A program made the position numbers and the translations under genes. This document shows, piece after piece, positions 13,178-16,225 of a stretch of 16,225 nt of DNA. The notes below the pieces were generated by a model that saw only the letters and a list, made by a program, of their open reading frames with translations, made no database searches and was not told the DNA's origin. How positions within the stretch are numbered: the stretch's first letter is position 1; each line of letters begins with the position of its first letter. This DNA is from an uncultured Eubacteriales bacterium. GTDB lineage: Bacteria; Bacillota; Clostridia; Oscillospirales; Acutalibacteraceae. The stretch lies in contig CAKSNI010000004.1 of NCBI GenBank assembly GCA_934476025.1, positions 1 to 16,225 on the forward strand. Direction: 5' to 3'.

Positions 13178-13891
13178 TCAGGTATAATGCCGGGCCCCAT
13201 ACAACAGCGAGCCGATCCTCACCTGGGTGGCACCGCATTCAATGGCGGTTTCATAATCCGATGACATTCCCATCGACAGAACCCGCATATTAACATTATC
13301 TATTTTTTTAGCCTTGATGTCAAGAAACAGTTTGTACATTTTTGAAAAATATGACCGCAATTTTTCGTAAATATCACAAATTGGGGGAACGCACATCAGT
13401 CCCACCACCTGAACCCCGGGCAAAACGGCAATTTTTTCCACCTCTTCTTCCACCATATCGGGAGAAAAGCCGGATTTATTCAATTCACCGCCGATATTGA
13501 CCTCTATACAAATTTGTGTCACCAGCCCGAGTTTCTGACTGCGCTCGGAAATACCGGTGGCCACCCGCAGAGAATCCACCGATTCAATCATTTCCACCCG
13601 ACCGACGACATCCTTGATTTTATTGGTCTGCAAATGGCCGATAAAATGTTTCTCCACCCCGGGGGTCAGCAACGATTCTTTTTGCACCAGTTCCTGAACC
13701 CGGTTATCCCCGATCACGGTAATTCCCTTGGAAATCGAATAATTGATCAATTCCGGATCCACAGTTTTCACGGCCGCCAAAAGAGTAATCTCCTCCGGTT
13801 TTCTCCCGCTTTTGATTGCTGCCCGGGCAATGTTTTGCAATACAGCCGCGTAATGCCGGTCAAATTGTTCAGTTAATGATTTTTCCATCAT
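13178..13891 (-). CDS. YggS/PLPBP-family pyridoxal phosphate-binding protein
   Basis: The 237-residue protein is a single alanine-racemase-like barrel that binds pyridoxal 5'-phosphate. LLAAVKTV (38-44) contains Lys42, which should form the Schiff base. The blocks IGDNRVQEL, HFIGHLQTNKIKDVVG, IEVNIGGELNKSG, VVGLMCVPP and LSMGMSSDYETAIECGATQVRIGSLLYG are diagnostic. These proteins have no known catalytic activity; they balance vitamin B6 and amino/keto acid pools. GGGAAG precedes the first ATG by about 7 bp; a second ATG follows directly. It overlaps the end of the HlyD-like gene by 23 bp and precedes sepF. Confidence 0.95.
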   Translation of the reverse strand: MMEKSLTEQFDRHYAAVLQNIARAAIKSGRKPEEITLLAAVKTVDPELINYSISKGITVIGDNRVQELVQKESLLTPGVEKHFIGHLQTNKIKDVVGRVEMIESVDSLRVATGISERSQKLGLVTQICIEVNIGGELNKSGFSPDMVEEEVEKIAVLPGVQVVGLMCVPPICDIYEKLRSYFSKMYKLFLDIKAKKIDNVNMRVLSMGMSSDYETAIECGATQVRIGSLLYGARHYT

Positions 13892-15080
13892 ACAGATTCT
13901 TCCCTTTTGTTACTATTTTATCGTAAATTCGAAGGACACTGCGATCGTTGTAGGCTTCTTTCTGACAGATCACATAATCGCCGGCATCGTGCAGCACATC
14001 CACCGCCACGAACTTGAGTTCCATTCCCGAAACCACATAAACTCCGGTTTTTCCGTCATACACCCGCAAAGCGCTTTTGCTGACACGCAGACCGCTGTAT
14101 TCCCCTTCCACCAAAGTCATCGCCGCCGTTCGCATAGCCGCCAGTTCCGCATTCATTTCCTGACAGGCCAGCAAAACCACAGCCTTCCCGTCATCATGGG
14201 AAATATTGATTTGTTTTACCGTTACCTGCAGGCTCGGGTTGCTTTTTAAAGTGGTTCTCACGGTAGCGGAGTCGCCCTCCCGATAGGAAAGGCTTTGCTG
14301 AGCCGTAATCGGTGCGGCGATATACCAGGTATAGTCCGAAACAATTTTTCCGACACAGCCCTGCACATCCGATTCTCTGGCGGTCAGAGTGTCCATATAC
14401 TCCGGGGTAAACACGCTCAGATCATTGGCATTGATCACGGTTTCAAACCCGTCCACCGCGGAAACAAAAAAGCCCGATTCCGGCGAAGTAATTTGACCGG
14501 AAGGATTGGAAAGACCATTTTCGAGAGAGGCCAATTCGCTTTTCAGGTCGGCAATCTGCCCGGAGAAATTCCCGGAAGAACCGATCACCATTTCCTTTCG
14601 GTTCATCATCATCAACAGGGAATCGCCGATTTCTCCGATTTCGGAAAAATCGCCGGTGGATTTGGAATAGGAAAGTTCCCCGAGCTTATCAAAAATCCGG
14701 GTGTTGAGCAGGTTAAAATCCACTGCCGCCGAATCATTAAAATTTTCCAAGGTTTCAATATTGGCGATTTTTCGTTTCACATTCTCAATGCGGGAAACCG
14801 TCGCCGAATCCTTTTCGCTGTCATAAACATCGGCCAAAACGCCGTTTTTACTGACCCGTTCCCCATCTTCCACCCGAAAATGCAGAACCCCATGATCACT
14901 TTTTTTCACCGGAATTTCATTGCGGATAATAATACCGGTAAACCCGATCCCGTCGGTTTCTTCTACATAGTCACAGGTTTCGGTTGTCAGCGGACTGTAC
15001 ACAGAAGCATATATTTGATGAAATAAAAACAGAAACAGCAGAATGCTTCCCGCGATTTTCAAAAATCTGCCCTTTTGCAC
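13869..15080 (-). CDS. HlyD-like membrane fusion/efflux adaptor protein
   Basis: The 403-residue protein has a short basic start, one membrane segment (about 8-26), then a large extracytoplasmic region. A first half-lipoyl-like segment, HGVLHFRVEDGERVSKNGVLADVYDSEKD (about 63-91), leads into a helical region with heptad-like spacing (90-190). A second short segment, GQITSPESGFFVSAVDGFE (about 196-214), closes the barrel-sandwich. Beta-barrel regions follow, ending in ALRVYDGKTGVYVV, as in membrane fusion proteins. HlyD-type adaptors join transporters to outer partners; in single-membrane bacteria they may act at the cell wall. No transporter gene is adjacent. The start is a GTG with AAAGG about 10 bp upstream, inside the miaA end; the gap to miaA is 4 bp. 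It overlaps yggS by 23 bp, so it appears translationally coupled to the division cluster. Function unknown. Confidence 0.7.
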   Translation of the reverse strand: MQKGRFLKIAGSILLFLFLFHQIYASVYSPLTTETCDYVEETDGIGFTGIIIRNEIPVKKSDHGVLHFRVEDGERVSKNGVLADVYDSEKDSATVSRIENVKRKIANIETLENFNDSAAVDFNLLNTRIFDKLGELSYSKSTGDFSEIGEIGDSLLMMMNRKEMVIGSSGNFSGQIADLKSELASLENGLSNPSGQITSPESGFFVSAVDGFETVINANDLSVFTPEYMDTLTARESDVQGCVGKIVSDYTWYIAAPITAQQSLSYREGDSATVRTTLKSNPSLQVTVKQINISHDDGKAVVLLACQEMNAELAAMRTAAMTLVEGEYSGLRVSKSALRVYDGKTGVYVVSGMELKFVAVDVLHDAGDYVICQKEAYNDRSVLRIYDKIVTKGKNLYDGKIIN

Positions 15081-15084
15081 ACTT

Positions 15085-16011
15085 CTACAACCTTTCTCTG
15101 ATATAAGTAATGGCCTGATCCGTCATTCCCGGATCGTCGGAGAATACCCAGTGAATCCGTTCATCCCGACGGAACCAGGTCAACTGCCGCTTAGCGTACC
15201 GCCTGGTTTGCTGCTTTAAATGTTTCAGGCATTCTTCCAGCGACTTTTTGCCCGAAAAATACGGAGCAAGTTCCTTGTGACCGATAGCCTGACAGGCCGT
15301 TTGGCCGGGCTGATCGATCCATCGCCGGGCTTCTTCCACCAGCCCGTTCCCAACCATTTGATCCACCCGGGCGTTGATCCGATTATACAGATTTTGCCGT
15401 TCCCGACAGGATACCGCCAGCATAATCGGCCGGTAGGGACTTTCTTCCCGATGGGAAAGAAGCCGTTGTTCCTTCGAATTCAACCCGGTAAGAGCGTGAA
15501 TTTCAAAAGCCCGGATAATTCGCCGCCGGTCATTCGGATGGAGGCGTGCGGCTGCCTGCGGATCAAATTCCGCCAAGCTTCTGAGCATTCCTTCTCCGCC
15601 GAGTTCATCAAAACGGCATTCCAACTCACTTCGCAGCTGCGGATCGCTTTTTTCGGGCACAAAGGTAATATTGTCCACCACCGAATCGATATACAGCCCC
15701 GTTCCCCCAACCAGCACCGGAAGCTTTCCTTTGGCGGCTACCGCCCGAATTTCCCGATGAGCCATTTCTACATATTCCGCTACGCAAAAAGGGGTGCCCG
15801 GATCCAGAAACTCAAAAAGATGATGGGGAACCCGGGCTTTTTCCTGCGGTGTAGGAGCCGCACTGGCAATCGGCATCCCCCGGTAAACCTGCATGGAATC
15901 CGCGCAGATCACTTCTCCGTCAAAGGCCTCGCAGACCGCAAGCGAAAGACCGGTTTTGCCCGAGGCAGTCGGCCCGGTAATCACTGCCAACGGAATTCTT
16001 TCCGATTTCAT
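15085..16011 (-). CDS. miaA: tRNA dimethylallyltransferase
   Basis: MiaA transfers a dimethylallyl group to the N6 of A37 in tRNAs that read codons starting with U. The 308-residue length is standard. The P-loop is GPTASGKTG (13-21), followed by ICADSMQVYRGMPIASAAPT (35-54) with the conserved DSMQVYRG, then PHHLFEFLDP, PVLVGGTGLYIDSVV, HPNDRRRIIRAFEI, and near the end AIGHKELAPYF and QQTRRYAKRQLTWFRRD. All are family hallmarks. The ATG overlaps the mutL stop as ATGA, so the two are translationally coupled, a widespread arrangement. The HlyD-like gene follows after 4 bp. Confidence 0.97.
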   Translation of the reverse strand: MKSERIPLAVITGPTASGKTGLSLAVCEAFDGEVICADSMQVYRGMPIASAAPTPQEKARVPHHLFEFLDPGTPFCVAEYVEMAHREIRAVAAKGKLPVLVGGTGLYIDSVVDNITFVPEKSDPQLRSELECRFDELGGEGMLRSLAEFDPQAAARLHPNDRRRIIRAFEIHALTGLNSKEQRLLSHREESPYRPIMLAVSCRERQNLYNRINARVDQMVGNGLVEEARRWIDQPGQTACQAIGHKELAPYFSGKKSLEECLKHLKQQTRRYAKRQLTWFRRDERIHWVFSDDPGMTDQAITYIRERL

Positions 16012-16225
16012 GACTGAATCCTTCCGAATTGGCGTTCCAATTCCCGTTTTTTAATTTCAAAGGCCACCGGGCGACCGTGCGGACAATAAAAGATATCCCG
16101 TCGGCTCAACACTTCCCGGGCCAGACGGATCTGCTCTTCTCTTGGAGTGTCAAAACCGGCCTTGATGGCTGCTTTACAGGCAACGGTATGGTAAAGATCT
16201 TCCAGGCGGTGCGATTCGATGTTTC
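16008..16225 (-). CDS. mutL: DNA mismatch repair protein MutL, C-terminal end (partial)
   Basis: Only the last 72 codons are present; the gene runs off the right edge. The translation reads NIESHRLEDLYHTVACKAAIKAG and later IFYCPHGRPVAFEIKKRELERQFGRIQS. ACKAAIKAG and CPHGRP are the conserved C-terminal blocks of MutL, the latter contributing to the metal-binding endonuclease site in MutL proteins of bacteria lacking MutH. The stop TGA overlaps the miaA ATG by four bases (ATGA). Confidence 0.95.
   Translation of the reverse strand, partial: NIESHRLEDLYHTVACKAAIKAGFDTPREEQIRLAREVLSRRDIFYCPHGRPVAFEIKKRELERQFGRIQS

Overview
The window looks like a chromosomal segment of an anaerobic Gram-positive bacterium of the class Clostridia, most likely the Oscillospiraceae/Ruminococcaceae group. 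Three things point there: the gene order mutL-miaA-(HlyD-like)-yggS-sepF-ylmH-divIVA-lspA-rluD, ferrous-iron uptake by a FeoA/FeoA/FeoB/FeoB-associated cassette, and a transketolase split into two adjacent genes. Base composition is near 50% GC throughout. I see no insertion sequence, prophage, CRISPR array, rRNA or tRNA. The taxonomic call is inference from gene content.

Layout from right to left, the direction in which nearly everything is transcribed. (1) 16225 to 6907 is a tightly packed minus-strand run of twelve genes: mutL (only its 3' end), miaA, an HlyD-like membrane adaptor, yggS, sepF, ylmH, divIVA, lspA, rluD, a Cof-type HAD phosphatase, then transketolase N- and C-terminal halves. 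Most junctions overlap or are under 20 bp, and the run ends at a hairpin at 6846-6874. It mixes mismatch repair, tRNA modification, septum and pole placement, lipoprotein processing, rRNA pseudouridylation and the non-oxidative pentose phosphate pathway. (2) 6743 to 3306 is a minus-strand iron uptake operon feoA-feoA-feoB-small Cys-rich protein. A near-consensus promoter is followed by three copies of a TTAGC-N4-GCTAA palindrome, alternating with two GC-rich hairpins in the leader. (3) 2129 to 3314 is a single plus-strand gene, a GH130-type mannoside phosphorylase or hydrolase with its own promoter, a dyad-symmetric leader and a strong terminator shared with the converging feo operon. (4) 2003 to 1 is a divergently transcribed minus-strand group: a DUF5662 protein, a GreA-family factor, a transglycosylase-only (GT51) peptidoglycan polymerase and the start of an SGNH hydrolase.

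Most of the window is conserved housekeeping DNA, and I found no evidence for a wholly new multi-gene system. The most unusual structure is the feo control region: operator, hairpin, operator, hairpin, operator, built from a degenerate tandem repeat of about 55 bp. Secondary points are the roughly 110-residue acidic insert in FeoB, the dyad at the GH130 transcription start, the atypical residue before the GH130 DPR motif, and the HlyD-like adaptor lodged in the division gene cluster.
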